From positions 73,672 through 137,671 of the forward strand of contig JBMOPO010000017.1 in NCBI GenBank assembly GCA_049325095.1: DNA of 64,000 nucleotides, in the 5' to 3' direction. Of this stretch, positions 1 through 10,065 are shown piece by piece. A program made the position numbers and the translations under genes. The stretch's first letter is position 1. Each line of letters opens with the position of its first letter. The notes under the pieces are model-generated. The model did no database searches. It was not told where the DNA came from and saw nothing but the letters and a program-made list of their open reading frames with translations. Source of the stretch: JAGPUQ01 sp049325095 (GTDB lineage: Bacteria > Pseudomonadota > Gammaproteobacteria > Pseudomonadales > Porticoccaceae).

Positions 1-625
1 CATCGTCCGAGGCATAGGCGGCGCGCGCCTCCGGGGCGAAGCCATAGCGGATCGCCCCCCGGCCATCGGGCCAGCTCACCGGATCGACCCCGGTGACGAC
101 ATAGACCTCCCGCTTCTCCTCGTGCAGCTCGAAGTACAGGTCGCCGTATACCGGATCCGGCAACGGATCGAGGATTTTCAGCAGATTGAGCTCCCGCTGT
201 CCGGCTCCCAGAACCTCGGTCGCGGCGATCGACAGCAGCCAGGGCAGCGGCAGGACGCCGCCGTCGCCCAGCACTCCGGCCTGGCCGCGGGCCTCGATCC
301 CGGTGAACCAGATTTCGCGGCCCCAGGGTTTGGGCACCGCCACCGGCGCGAGCGGCAGCGGGCGGCCCAGATCGATGCACGGAGCCCCGAACCGGCGGGC
401 GAACGCCGCCACGTCCAGGTGCTCTGCCGCCGGCGGCTCCCCGCCGGCGGCGGGAGCGGCGGCCAGTCGCACCCTGCCGCCGGGATCGCGCTCCACGGCC
501 ACCCACAGCAGGATCTCGGGAGCATCCGGCAGATAGACCGCCGCATGCCGGTGCACCAGCAGCGCCCGCGCGGCGCCCTCGCCCACCAGGGCGGCGGCGC
601 AGGGTGGGTCACTGGAGGCGGACAT
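1..625 (-). CDS. Mannose-6-phosphate isomerase-like protein, 3' part cut by window edge
   Basis: An open frame runs leftward from an ATG at 625 off the window edge, giving 208 N-terminal residues with no stop. Residues 99-104 read KPWGRE, followed by IWFTGIEARG; this W-G signature is typical of phosphomannose isomerase and related cupin enzymes that interconvert mannose-6-phosphate and fructose-6-phosphate. About 98 alanine- and proline-rich residues precede the motif, which is longer than in classic enzymes, so a related sugar-phosphate cupin is possible. The gene is divergent from the M41-like peptidase gene. No clear ribosome binding site is visible. The C-terminal part that would carry the metal ligands lies outside the window, so the function is inferred from one motif. 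Confidence 0.5.
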   Translation of the reverse strand, partial: MSASSDPPCAAALVGEGAARALLVHRHAAVYLPDAPEILLWVAVERDPGGRVRLAAAPAAGGEPPAAEHLDVAAFARRFGAPCIDLGRPLPLAPVAVPKPWGREIWFTGIEARGQAGVLGDGGVLPLPWLLSIAATEVLGAGQRELNLLKILDPLPDPVYGDLYFELHEEKREVYVVTGVDPVSWPDGRGAIRYGFAPEARAAYASDD

Positions 626-747
626 GAGACCGCTTGGCAATCCGGCGATGGTTGGCAAACAGTCTAGCAGAGCGCACCATGGAGCCTGGCGCCGCGACCG
701 CAGGATCCGACCGCGCCGCGCACTCGTCCAGCTTCAGGCGAGCACCG

Positions 748-1407
748 ATGAGCAAGATCCGGATACCCAACATCGAGCACCTGCTGCCCCGCCCGGCGGC
801 CCGGGTCTCCCGGGAGACCATCGCCTACCACGAGGCCGGCCACGTGCTGGTGTCCCACTACTATCGCCGCGAGGTATTGCTGGCCACGCTCGACGAACAC
901 GGCGGCCAGGGCGCGGGCAATCAGGTCCACTTCGCCTCCAACTGGGCGCTGGAAGCGCTGCTGCGGCGCACCGACGACCCCGCGCGGCTGTGGCCGGAGG
1001 CGGTGCGCCAGACCCAGGTCACGGTGCGCATTCTGTTGGGCGGACCCGCCGCCCAGGCGCTGCACCAGCGCGTCCCGTTCGAGCAGGTGGACGGCGGCGA
1101 CGACTATCGAACCGCCGTCAGGTCGCTGTTGTTTCTCGAAAAACTGCGCCTGCAGCATCCCGAACTCGCCGCCGTCGATCTCCAGCACCGGCGGCCCGAA
1201 GCGCTGGACAGCCTGGCCGGCGAGGCCAGGGGCGTAGTCGAGCACAGCCGCAACCGGCCCTACCTCGCCCGGGTGGCGAGGCGCCTGCTGGCCGGCGGGC
1301 CGATCGCCGGGCCGGAGCTCCGGGAGCTGCTCGACGGGATGCAGACAGAGGATCCGCTGCGCGACATCCGCCGCAAGCTGCACCAACCGCCGCCGCGGGA
1401 AGCCTGA
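748..1407 (+). CDS. Stand-alone FtsH-M41-like zinc metallopeptidase domain protein
   Basis: The product has 219 residues. HEAGH at residues 28-32 is the zinc-binding HExxH motif of peptidase family M41 (the protease domain of FtsH). ILLGGPAAQAL near 95-105 matches the M41 glycine-rich segment, and DGGDDY at 115-120 fits the region that supplies the third, aspartate ligand. There is no AAA+ ATPase domain and no membrane segment, so this is the peptidase module alone. The ATG at 748 was chosen because the frame upstream of it looks non-coding; a longer frame starts at 634. It sits between a divergent isomerase-like gene and convergent copper protein genes, which do not explain its role. Activity without an ATPase partner is uncertain. 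Confidence 0.6.
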   Translation: MSKIRIPNIEHLLPRPAARVSRETIAYHEAGHVLVSHYYRREVLLATLDEHGGQGAGNQVHFASNWALEALLRRTDDPARLWPEAVRQTQVTVRILLGGPAAQALHQRVPFEQVDGGDDYRTAVRSLLFLEKLRLQHPELAAVDLQHRRPEALDSLAGEARGVVEHSRNRPYLARVARRLLAGGPIAGPELRELLDGMQTEDPLRDIRRKLHQPPPREA

Positions 1408-1411
1408 GCCC

Positions 1412-2152
1412 CTAGCGGCGCCGGCGCCGGCGCCACCACTCCAGCGCCGCCAGCGCCAGCGCACCGGCACCGGCGGCGGCCAGCGGCAACTGGGCGGGGT
1501 TGCGGTAGAGATCGGTCCGAAACCGGGCGCTGACCCCGGGCACGCTGCTCAGATCCCCGCTGCCGCGACCGGCGACCAGCTGCCCCTTCATGCCCTGCTC
1601 CATGTGCTGGGCGAGGTCGCAGTGCACCAGATAGGTCTTGTCGCCGCTGGGCACGATCAGGGTGCCGCTCTTGGTGGCGCCGCCGGCCGCCTCCAGGTGG
1701 AACATCCCCTGCGGATAGAGGTTCCGCGGCAGATTGTGGATCATGAACTGGTGGCGAACGGCATCCTCGTTGACGAGGGTGAAGATCACCCGGCTGCAGG
1801 GCTCGACCCGGAATTCGTGCTGGCTCATGCCGAATACGTTGCCGGGAAAGGGCGCGGCGTAGCGGGTTCCGGCGCTGACCCGGAACTCGTAGTCGCGCCG
1901 GATCGACGGACAGCCCGGCGGCAGCCGGTCGCGGTTGGTGTTCATCACCATCCCTTCGGCATCGAAGCTCATCTGGTGACCGGCATGGTCGCCGTGCCCG
2001 GAATGGTCCATCCGGGAATGGTCCGTCGCGGCCCCCTCCGCCGCCGGCGGCTCGGAGCCCGGCTCTCCGCGCCCGTCCTGGGCGGCGGCGATTGCCGGGC
2101 CCAGCAGCAAGGCCGCGCACAGCCAAGGGCTGCGCGCCACGGCCATCACCAT
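1412..2152 (-). CDS. Cupredoxin-domain copper protein with signal peptide and C-terminal anchor
   Basis: The product has 246 residues. A signal peptide covers roughly residues 1-24, followed by a His/Met-rich stretch (about 44-61) that could bind copper. The cupredoxin fold follows: a histidine near 134-139, then Cys178, His183 and Met188 spaced C-x4-H-x4-M, the ligand set of a type 1 copper site. A hydrophobic segment (about 220-238) ending in an arginine run looks like a C-terminal membrane anchor, placing the domain in the periplasm. Its start overlaps the end of the multicopper oxidase gene by 7 bases, so the two are co-transcribed. It may pass electrons to or from that oxidase or help copper handling; the exact role is inference. 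Confidence 0.75.
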   Translation of the reverse strand: MVMAVARSPWLCAALLLGPAIAAAQDGRGEPGSEPPAAEGAATDHSRMDHSGHGDHAGHQMSFDAEGMVMNTNRDRLPPGCPSIRRDYEFRVSAGTRYAAPFPGNVFGMSQHEFRVEPCSRVIFTLVNEDAVRHQFMIHNLPRNLYPQGMFHLEAAGGATKSGTLIVPSGDKTYLVHCDLAQHMEQGMKGQLVAGRGSGDLSSVPGVSARFRTDLYRNPAQLPLAAAGAGALALAALEWWRRRRRR

Positions 2153-3915
2153 CGCCCCCCCTCCCGCTTCCCCCGCAGCGGCAGCGACAGCACATAAAGG
2201 AACGCCGCACAGACCACCCCGAACAGGCCCGCCTGCACCAGCGGCCGCAGCGGGGCCCCGGGCTCGGCGAACAGTCCGCCCGGATCATAGTCGAGCCACA
2301 CGGGAGCCGCCTTGCGGTAGTAATCGGAGGTGAAGAACTTCTGCCAGTCACTGCCGTGCACGCGCGGGAATCCATTGGGTTCGAGATAGGACTCGAAGGC
2401 GATCAAACCGATGCTGCCACCGGGGTAGATGCCGTCGGTGGTCTGCGCGGCCTCGTGGTGGTCGTGCATCAGCCATACCCCCTCGCCATAGTTGTGGAGG
2501 CCGTCGTCGGTGGTATCCAGCTCCACGTCGACCCGCTGGGCGGGGGCGAGATCGACGACGTCGCGCATGTACCTGGCTTCCGGGCGCAGCGGAATGCCGT
2601 CGAGATGGGTGACCGTCAGCCGGTTGCCGTGGGTGTGCACCGCCACCGCAGCGGATCCCCCGTTGAGCAGCCGCAGCTTGACCCGCTCGTCGGGCCCGAC
2701 CACCACCAGGGACTCCTGCAGGGTGTAGGGAAAGGAGCGGCCGTTGAGCAGGAAATAGTTGGGGCTGTCCTCGGTGATGTTCCAGTAGCGGTGCTGATCC
2801 CGCAGGCGCAGCCGCAGATCGACCCGGTCCTGCACCGTGCTCGACAGCTTCTTGAAGAGGTCGAAATAGTGCAGATCGTATTCGCGATCATAGGTCTCCC
2901 GGATCGCCGCCGCGGGGTGCCGCACCTGGCCGGCCCCGATGTTGAGCGACTGGATACTGTTGGCGGGCCGGTTCTCCTCCACCACGAACATGCCCTGCAT
3001 GCCCATCAGGATGTGGGCGTTGGCCTGCACATGGCAGTGATAGAAGAAGGTTCCCGCCACCCGCGGGCTGAATCGGTATTCCAGCGCCGCACCCGGCAGT
3101 GCGGGCAGCTCGCTGGTCTCGGCCACACCGTCGCTGCCCGGCGCGGGCCCCGTCCCCGGCGGGGCGTGACCCTGGTGTCCGGCATCCTGGGTATGGGGCA
3201 TGGCGTGATCCGTGGAAAACGGATGATCGACGCCGTGCAGATGAATGGTATGGGGCAGGTAGTGGCTGTTCTCCAGAATCAGGGTGACCCGGTCGCCCTG
3301 CTCCACCCGGATCACCGGAGCCGGCGCCCGCAACAGCGGATTGGCCTTGCGGGACTCGAAGCTTTCGGTGGACATGCCGAATGACTTGGGCGTGAACACC
3401 CACATGCCGGGCTGGATGCCGGGCGCGATGTCGTAGGTGGTGACCGGCACCGGCAGGTCCGGAGAAGCGCCGTTGAGCTCCATGACCTCGAGCCGGATGG
3501 CGACTTCGTCGGGGTCGCCGTCGCCGTCCAGATCGCGCCCCTTGACCAGCGCATCCGGGGTCAGGCCGGCCTTGAGCAGGGTGTCCTCACTGACGTTGTT
3601 GGTGCCCTTGACCGCCGCGGCGACCAGATAGGGATTGTCGGCCACGCAGCCGGCGGCGGCGGCGATCGCCACGCCCTCGATCACCTGCGCCGGGCGCCAG
3701 CCGTTGAAATCCGGCGGGCAGATCTCCTCCGGCTCGGGCAGCCGGTAGTCCTCGCCCGCCGGAAGCGCACGGTAACCGGCGGCGCCGAACCAGTCGAACA
3801 GGGTGGCGCGCCATTGGTGGGGGACCCAGGCCCGGGGCGCGGTGGCGAAGGCGACTATCAGCAATGCCAGCAGGCCGGCGGCCCACGCGAATGATTTCAA
3901 CCCCGCTCCTCCCAT
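2146..3915 (-). CDS. Membrane-anchored multicopper oxidase family protein
   Basis: The product has 589 residues. An N-terminal hydrophobic segment (about 8-26) and a C-terminal one (about 556-578) suggest a periplasmic enzyme held at the inner membrane. Trinuclear-site histidine pairs are visible as HLHG (225-228), HCH (293-295), HTHG (427-430) and HDHH (484-487). Type 1 ligands appear to be Cys294, His301 and Met306, in the N-terminal cupredoxin domain, while the last domain lacks a cysteine. A DxDGDGDxDE loop at 128-137 resembles an EF-hand or dockerin calcium site and lies in an unusual insertion before the first copper motif. Such enzymes couple oxidation of metals or organics to oxygen reduction; the substrate cannot be read from sequence. 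It heads an operon with the cupredoxin gene. Confidence 0.75.
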   Translation of the reverse strand: MGGAGLKSFAWAAGLLALLIVAFATAPRAWVPHQWRATLFDWFGAAGYRALPAGEDYRLPEPEEICPPDFNGWRPAQVIEGVAIAAAAGCVADNPYLVAAAVKGTNNVSEDTLLKAGLTPDALVKGRDLDGDGDPDEVAIRLEVMELNGASPDLPVPVTTYDIAPGIQPGMWVFTPKSFGMSTESFESRKANPLLRAPAPVIRVEQGDRVTLILENSHYLPHTIHLHGVDHPFSTDHAMPHTQDAGHQGHAPPGTGPAPGSDGVAETSELPALPGAALEYRFSPRVAGTFFYHCHVQANAHILMGMQGMFVVEENRPANSIQSLNIGAGQVRHPAAAIRETYDREYDLHYFDLFKKLSSTVQDRVDLRLRLRDQHRYWNITEDSPNYFLLNGRSFPYTLQESLVVVGPDERVKLRLLNGGSAAVAVHTHGNRLTVTHLDGIPLRPEARYMRDVVDLAPAQRVDVELDTTDDGLHNYGEGVWLMHDHHEAAQTTDGIYPGGSIGLIAFESYLEPNGFPRVHGSDWQKFFTSDYYRKAAPVWLDYDPGGLFAEPGAPLRPLVQAGLFGVVCAAFLYVLSLPLRGKREGGRW

Positions 3916-3958
3916 CGCCTCGGCCAGGTGACCCGCGGGTTCGGGTCCGCGGCGGCCG

Positions 3959-3964
3959 AGTATA
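3959..3964 (-). promoter_or_regulatory. Possible -10 box for the multicopper oxidase operon
   Basis: On the minus strand the sequence is TATACT, five of six matches to the sigma70 -10 consensus, in very GC-rich surroundings and 44 bases upstream of the ATG at 3915. No good -35 box is seen at 16-18 bases, so this is tentative. Confidence 0.3.
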
Positions 3965-4062
3965 GCGAAGCCCGCCGCAGGGCTGCGCGCTGGCATCCGC
4001 CGGGTTGATGTCAGACAATCGCCGCATTCCCGCGATTTGCAACGACCTGAGAGGAGGCAGAG

Positions 4063-5211
4063 ATGGGCGGCCCGTTGACAGGCTTGAAAGTGGTGGAGAT
4101 GGCCGGCATCGGCCCGGCGCCGATGTGCGCCATGATGCTCTCCGACATGGGAGCCGAGGTGATCCGCGTGGACCGGGTGCAGGACGCCGGGCTCGGCATC
4201 GCCATGCAGCCGGAGTTCAGCTTCCTCACCCGCGGCCGGCCCTCGATCGCCATGGATCTCAAGAATCCCGAGGCCATCGCCACCCTGCTCGAGCTGATCG
4301 ACGGCGCCGATGTGCTCCTGGAAGGCTTCCGGCCGGGGGTCATGGAGCGGCTCGGGCTGGGACCCGAGGTCTGCCTGGAGCGCAACCCCCGGCTGGTGTA
4401 CGGCCGGGTGACCGGCTGGGGCCAGCAGGGCCCGCTGTCGGCCAGCGCCGGCCACGACCTCAACTACATCGCCCTGTCCGGCGCCCTGCACGCCATCGGC
4501 CGCAGCAACGACGAGCCGCCCGCCATCCCCCTCAACCTGGTGGGCGATTTCGGCGGCGGCACCATGTTCATCCTCACCGGCATCCTCGCCGCCCTGCTGG
4601 AGTGCAGGAACTCCGGGAGGGGCCAGGTGGTGGATGCCGGCATGGTGGACGGGGCGCTGTCGCTGATGACCTCCATCTACGGCATGAAGGCCGCCGGGAT
4701 CCAGAGCGACCGGCGCGCCGACAACATCCTCGACAGCGGCTCCCACTTCTACAACGTCTACGAGACCAGCGACGGCAAGTACGTGTCCATCGGCTCCATC
4801 GAGAAGAAGTTCTACCAGGAGCTCATCGAAACCCTGGGGCTCGAGGAAGCCGACCTGCCCCGGCAGATGGACCGCAGCCAGTGGCCGGCGATGCGCGAGA
4901 AGCTCGCCGCCATCTTCCGCACCAAGACCCGCGACGAATGGTGCGCCATCATGGAAAACACCGACATCTGCTTCGCCCCGGTGCTGACCCTGGCCGAGGC
5001 GCCCGCCTACCACCACAACAGGGAGCGCGGCGCCTTCGTCGAGGTGGCCGGACAGCTCCACCCGGCCCCGGCCCCGCGCTTCAGCCGCACGCCATCTTCG
5101 ATCAAGGGGCCGGCCCCGCGCCCGGGGGCCGACACCGAAGCCGCCCTGCGCGACTGGGGCATCGCCGCCGAGCGCATCGCCAGCCTGCGCCAGGCCGGCG
5201 CGATCGCCTAG
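4063..5211 (+). CDS. Alpha-methylacyl-CoA racemase (CaiB/BaiF superfamily)
   Basis: The product has 382 residues, the usual length for the family. It inverts the 2-methyl stereocentre of branched acyl-CoA esters so that they can enter beta-oxidation. GHDLNY contains His131 and LVGDFGGGTMF contains Asp162, the catalytic pair known from the mycobacterial racemase MCR; CoA-transferases of the same superfamily instead use a conserved Asp near residue 169. The start has a clear GAGGAGGC ribosome binding site a few bases upstream. It is a single gene, transcribed in the same direction as the acetolactate-synthase-like gene 343 bases downstream. Family and subgroup are clear; the physiological substrate (methyl-branched hydrocarbons, isoprenoids or sterols) is not. 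Confidence 0.85.
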   Translation: MGGPLTGLKVVEMAGIGPAPMCAMMLSDMGAEVIRVDRVQDAGLGIAMQPEFSFLTRGRPSIAMDLKNPEAIATLLELIDGADVLLEGFRPGVMERLGLGPEVCLERNPRLVYGRVTGWGQQGPLSASAGHDLNYIALSGALHAIGRSNDEPPAIPLNLVGDFGGGTMFILTGILAALLECRNSGRGQVVDAGMVDGALSLMTSIYGMKAAGIQSDRRADNILDSGSHFYNVYETSDGKYVSIGSIEKKFYQELIETLGLEEADLPRQMDRSQWPAMREKLAAIFRTKTRDEWCAIMENTDICFAPVLTLAEAPAYHHNRERGAFVEVAGQLHPAPAPRFSRTPSSIKGPAPRPGADTEAALRDWGIAAERIASLRQAGAIA

Positions 5212-5554
5212 CAACCGGCTGCGCAAGAATGCCGGCGGGCAGCACCCGCAAGGCGGGAATGCCCAAACCAGCGGTGTCCGCCGGCGGTAGATGAGCGTTT
5301 TCGGGCCCGGCTGGTTTTTCGGCGACCTGCCGGCGCCCGCGCGATCGCGACCGCCCAGCACCGCGGTTCCGCCACGCCCCGGCCGGTCCGTCGGGGCGGA
5401 ATTCTGCGCCGCCCCCCTACCGCCCGGCCTTGATCCTGCGCTTGGCCTGGATCTTGCTGTGTAGCTGCGCTGGAGCCCGACCGCTCCGCGCCGCCATCCC
5501 GGCGGTGCAGCGGCGATGGCTGCACGCAACTCGAGAGGGCGGCGCCGCGCGTCC
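5212..5554. other. 343-base intergenic region with nothing recognised
   Basis: This is GC-rich sequence between two same-strand genes. Open frames here have the arginine/proline/alanine-rich composition of random high-GC frames and no family signature. No tRNA, terminator or convincing promoter was seen. GAGAGGG near 5533 may serve as the ribosome binding site of the next gene, although it is far from the start. Confidence 0.5.
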
Positions 5555-7210
<1,656 letters not shown>

Positions 7211-7214
7211 GCGG

Positions 7215-7475
7215 TCAGCGCCCGGCCCCGCCCTCCTCGGCGATCAGCAGCCGGCGCACCTGGCCCGGGGTGAAGGGCCAGTCCAGCTCGGCGCCGGAAG
7301 GGGCCTGGAGTACGGGGATGCGCCGGCCGTAGCGCTCCCTGAGCCCGGGGTCTGCGGCGATCGAAATGGCCGCCAACTGCCACCCGCGGGACTCGGCCAC
7401 GGGTTGCGCGCCCGCCCGCCCGCGATCGCAGAGATGGCAGCCGGCGCCCGTGTAGATCCGCAACAGGCGCGCCAT
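7215..7475 (-). CDS. Glutaredoxin-like (DUF836-type) small redox protein
   Basis: The product has 86 residues. It opens with a beta-strand and then CHLC at 13-16, a CxxC redox pair; IPVL near 53-56 is the cis-proline segment of thioredoxin folds. Length and motif fit the glutaredoxin-like DUF836 family, often found beside RNA-modification or small metabolic genes. The ATG overlaps the rlmL stop codon by one base (TGATG), so it is translationally coupled to and co-transcribed with rlmL. The physiological thiol partner is unknown. Confidence 0.7.
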   Translation of the reverse strand: MARLLRIYTGAGCHLCDRGRAGAQPVAESRGWQLAAISIAADPGLRERYGRRIPVLQAPSGAELDWPFTPGQVRRLLIAEEGGAGR

Positions 7476-9685
7476 CAGCCCGCCTCCCGGTGGCGAATCC
7501 GCCAGCAGCGATGGATGCGCGCGTCGCGGCGGAAATCCGGATCCAGGGTCGCGGCGGAGATATCCTCGACCCGGAACTCGCCGGCCACCGCCGCGGCGAG
7601 CCGGAAGCGGCGGAAATTGGTGGAGAACACCAGGGTGCCGCCGGGCGCCAGCCGGGCCATGCAGGCGCGGATCAGCTCCGCGTGATCGCGTTGCACGTCC
7701 AGCGTATCCGCCATCCGCTTGGAATTGGAAAAGGTCGGCGGATCGAGCAGGATCAGATCGAACCGGGAATCCGCCGCCGGGGGCTGCGCGAGCCACTGCA
7801 GGCAGTCGGCGCGCTGCAGGCGATGGCGATCCGCATCCAGGCGGTTGAGCGCAAAGTTGCGCCGCGCCCAGTCGAGATAGGTGTTCGACAGATCCAGGCT
7901 CAGGCTGCTCGCCGCGCCGGCCAGCGCCACCTGCACCGTGGCCGTGGCGGTGTAGCAGAACAGATTCAGGAACCGCCGGCCCGGCGCCAGCCCGGCGAGC
8001 AGCCGCCGCACCGGGCGGTGGTCGAGGAACAGGCCGGTGTCCAGATAGGCGCCCAGATCGACCTCGAAGCGCGCCGCGCCCTCGGTCACCACCCGCCGCC
8101 CGGCGCCCACGCCGTCCCCCAGCGGCTGGTACTGGCGGGCGCCCGGCTGGCGCTCCCGCAGTTTGGTGAACACCAGCCGCGGGTCGGGTTGCAGTGCGGT
8201 CTCGAGCGCCGCGAGCACCTCGCGCAGGCGCCGTCGCGCCGTGGCCGGGGGCACCGTGGCCGGCGCCGCGTACTCCTGGACGTGCACCGCATCCCCGTAG
8301 CAATCGATGGCCACGGCGTATTCGGGCAGGTCGGCGTCGTAGAGCCGATAGCACTGGATATCCTCGCGCCGGCGCCAGGGCGCCAGGCGGCGGGCGTTCT
8401 TGGTCAGGCGGTTGGCGAGCATGGCGACCCCGGCGCGGTGGGCCGCCGCGCGCCGCTCGTGGCCGGCCTGCGCCACCGCGGCCTGCTCGGGTGTATGGAC
8501 CGCACACACCAGCAGTTCGCAGGCCAGGGCGCCGTTGTAAAAGTGGTAGCGGCGCTCGGCCTTGAGGCCCAGGGCATGGCCGAGTCCGGCATCGGCGGTG
8601 AGGATGGCCGCCCGCCAGCCGGGACACTGGCGCTTGATCGCCTCGCCGAGCCGGCGGTAGGTCACCGCGAGCGCAGCCGCCTCGCCGAGGCGCTCCCCAT
8701 AGGGCGGATTGGCGATCACCAGACCCCGGGGACCCGGGGCACCCAGATCGTCCAGGGTCCCGCACTCGAACGAGATGCGATCCGCCAGCCCGGCCGCCAC
8801 GGCATTGGCGCGGCTGATGGCGATGGCCTGTGGATCGCCGTCGCGCCCGCGCAGCACCGGCAGCCGCGCCAGACCCGCCGCGCGCCGGTCCTCGGCTTCG
8901 GCCCGCAGCCGCGCCCACAGGCCCGGGTCCCGGCCGCGCCAGGCATGCAGCCCGAACCGTTCGCGCAGCAGCCCGGGCGCGATGTCGCCGGCCATCAGGG
9001 CGCCTTCGATGACCAGTGTCCCGGAGCCGCACAACGGATCGAGCAGTTCGGCGCCCGCCGCGGCCAGTGCCGGCCAGCCGGCGCGCACCAGGAGCGCGGC
9101 GGCCAGGTTTTCCTTGAGCGGCGCGCTCACCTGGCGGGCGCGATAGCCGCGCCGGTGCAGACTGCCGCCGGAGAGATCCAGCCCCAGCGTCAACTGCCCG
9201 CGGTGCAGGCGCGCGTTGACCCGCAGTTCGGGGTCGCCGCGTTCCACCGGCGGTCGCTGCCCGGTCGCCGCGCGGAAGGCATCGACGATCGCATCCTTGA
9301 CCCGCTGGGCGCCGAAACCGGTGTGGCGGATGCCGCCCCAGGTGCCGACGAAATCCACCGCGAAGGAGGTCTCCGCATCGAACTGGTCCGGCCAGTCGAT
9401 GGCGCGGACCGCCGCGTACAGCTCCTCGGCATCCGCCACCGGGGCCTGCGCGAGCAGCAGCAGGACGCGATTGCCGAGCCGCGACCACAGGCAGGCCCGA
9501 CAGCCGAATTCCAGGGTACCGCTGGCGGTCACACCGGCGACCGTCTCGCGCACCGCGGCGGCGCCCAGGCCGCGCAGCTCGTCGGCCAGCAGACCCTCCA
9601 GCCCTTTGGGACAGGTCACGAACCAGTCCCGGGCGGCGGCTGCCGGCGCGGAACCCAGTGACAAATCGGAATCAATGGATGACAT
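7475..9685 (-). CDS. rlmL: Bifunctional 23S rRNA (guanine) methyltransferase RlmK/RlmL
   Basis: The product has 736 residues, the full length of the gammaproteobacterial fused enzyme. The N-terminal half has a THUMP-type domain followed by a Rossmann methyltransferase with DPLCGSGT (216-223) and the NPPYG catalytic motif (326-330); this half makes m2G2445 in 23S rRNA. The C-terminal half carries a second SAM domain with LDPPTFSNSKR near 647-657, responsible for m7G2069. The ATG at 9685 was chosen over an upstream in-frame start because the family begins with the RDWFVTCPKGLE region shortly after it. It forms a two-gene operon with the glutaredoxin-like gene and is divergent from rmf. Confidence 0.93.
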   Translation of the reverse strand: MSSIDSDLSLGSAPAAAARDWFVTCPKGLEGLLADELRGLGAAAVRETVAGVTASGTLEFGCRACLWSRLGNRVLLLLAQAPVADAEELYAAVRAIDWPDQFDAETSFAVDFVGTWGGIRHTGFGAQRVKDAIVDAFRAATGQRPPVERGDPELRVNARLHRGQLTLGLDLSGGSLHRRGYRARQVSAPLKENLAAALLVRAGWPALAAAGAELLDPLCGSGTLVIEGALMAGDIAPGLLRERFGLHAWRGRDPGLWARLRAEAEDRRAAGLARLPVLRGRDGDPQAIAISRANAVAAGLADRISFECGTLDDLGAPGPRGLVIANPPYGERLGEAAALAVTYRRLGEAIKRQCPGWRAAILTADAGLGHALGLKAERRYHFYNGALACELLVCAVHTPEQAAVAQAGHERRAAAHRAGVAMLANRLTKNARRLAPWRRREDIQCYRLYDADLPEYAVAIDCYGDAVHVQEYAAPATVPPATARRRLREVLAALETALQPDPRLVFTKLRERQPGARQYQPLGDGVGAGRRVVTEGAARFEVDLGAYLDTGLFLDHRPVRRLLAGLAPGRRFLNLFCYTATATVQVALAGAASSLSLDLSNTYLDWARRNFALNRLDADRHRLQRADCLQWLAQPPAADSRFDLILLDPPTFSNSKRMADTLDVQRDHAELIRACMARLAPGGTLVFSTNFRRFRLAAAVAGEFRVEDISAATLDPDFRRDARIHRCWRIRHREAG

Positions 9686-9812
9686 CTTTATGACCGATCG
9701 ATCTTCGACACCGCCATCGTGATCTGGTGAACTGGATCGTCCCTGGGGGTACTGCATCGCGCCGCGCCTCTGTCGCGATGCCCGCCCCCGCGCCCACCGG
9801 AGGCTCGTGCCC

Positions 9813-10040
9813 ATGAAGCGATGCAAGCGCAACCCGAATCAGCGGATTTTCAACCGGGGCTACCAGGCCGGGTTCGACAGCAGACCACGCACCCTGTGCC
9901 CCTACGACCCCCTCACTGAACCGGGCCAGCGCTGGCTCAACGGTTGGCGCGAGGGGCGCGAGGACCGCAGTGCAGGGTTCAGCTTGCGCGCCTGTCAGGC
10001 AAAGATGGTTTCTCTTACCAATCAATTTGATACCGCATGA
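9813..10040 (+). CDS. rmf: Ribosome modulation factor
   Basis: The product has 75 residues. MKRxKRxxxxRxxxRGYQAG near the start, CPY, and the later WLxGWREGREDR segment are the hallmarks of RMF, which binds 70S ribosomes in stationary phase and converts them to inactive 100S dimers. The E. coli protein has 55 residues; the extra length here is about 15-20 residues at the C-terminus after the conserved core. GGAGG about 9 bases before the ATG at 9813 favours this start over a GTG at 9807. It lies divergent from rlmL and convergent with pyrD, whose stop is 13 bases away. The rlmL-rmf neighbourhood is conserved in gammaproteobacteria. Confidence 0.88.
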   Translation: MKRCKRNPNQRIFNRGYQAGFDSRPRTLCPYDPLTEPGQRWLNGWREGREDRSAGFSLRACQAKMVSLTNQFDTA

Positions 10041-10065
10041 ATCTCGACTGATTCAAGAGATTTTT
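10038..10065 (+). terminator. Weak hairpin plus T-run between rmf and pyrD
   Basis: TGAATC (10038-10043) and GATTCA (10050-10055) form a 6-bp stem with a 6-base loop, followed a few bases later by five Ts (10061-10065). The stem is AT-rich and short, so this is only a weak terminator for rmf; it overlaps the end of the convergent pyrD gene. Confidence 0.3.

Noticed and set aside
7490..9661. Long plus-strand frame antisense to rlmL
   Set aside because: Arg/Gln/Gly/Ala-rich shadow with no recognisable domain; rlmL explains the strand.
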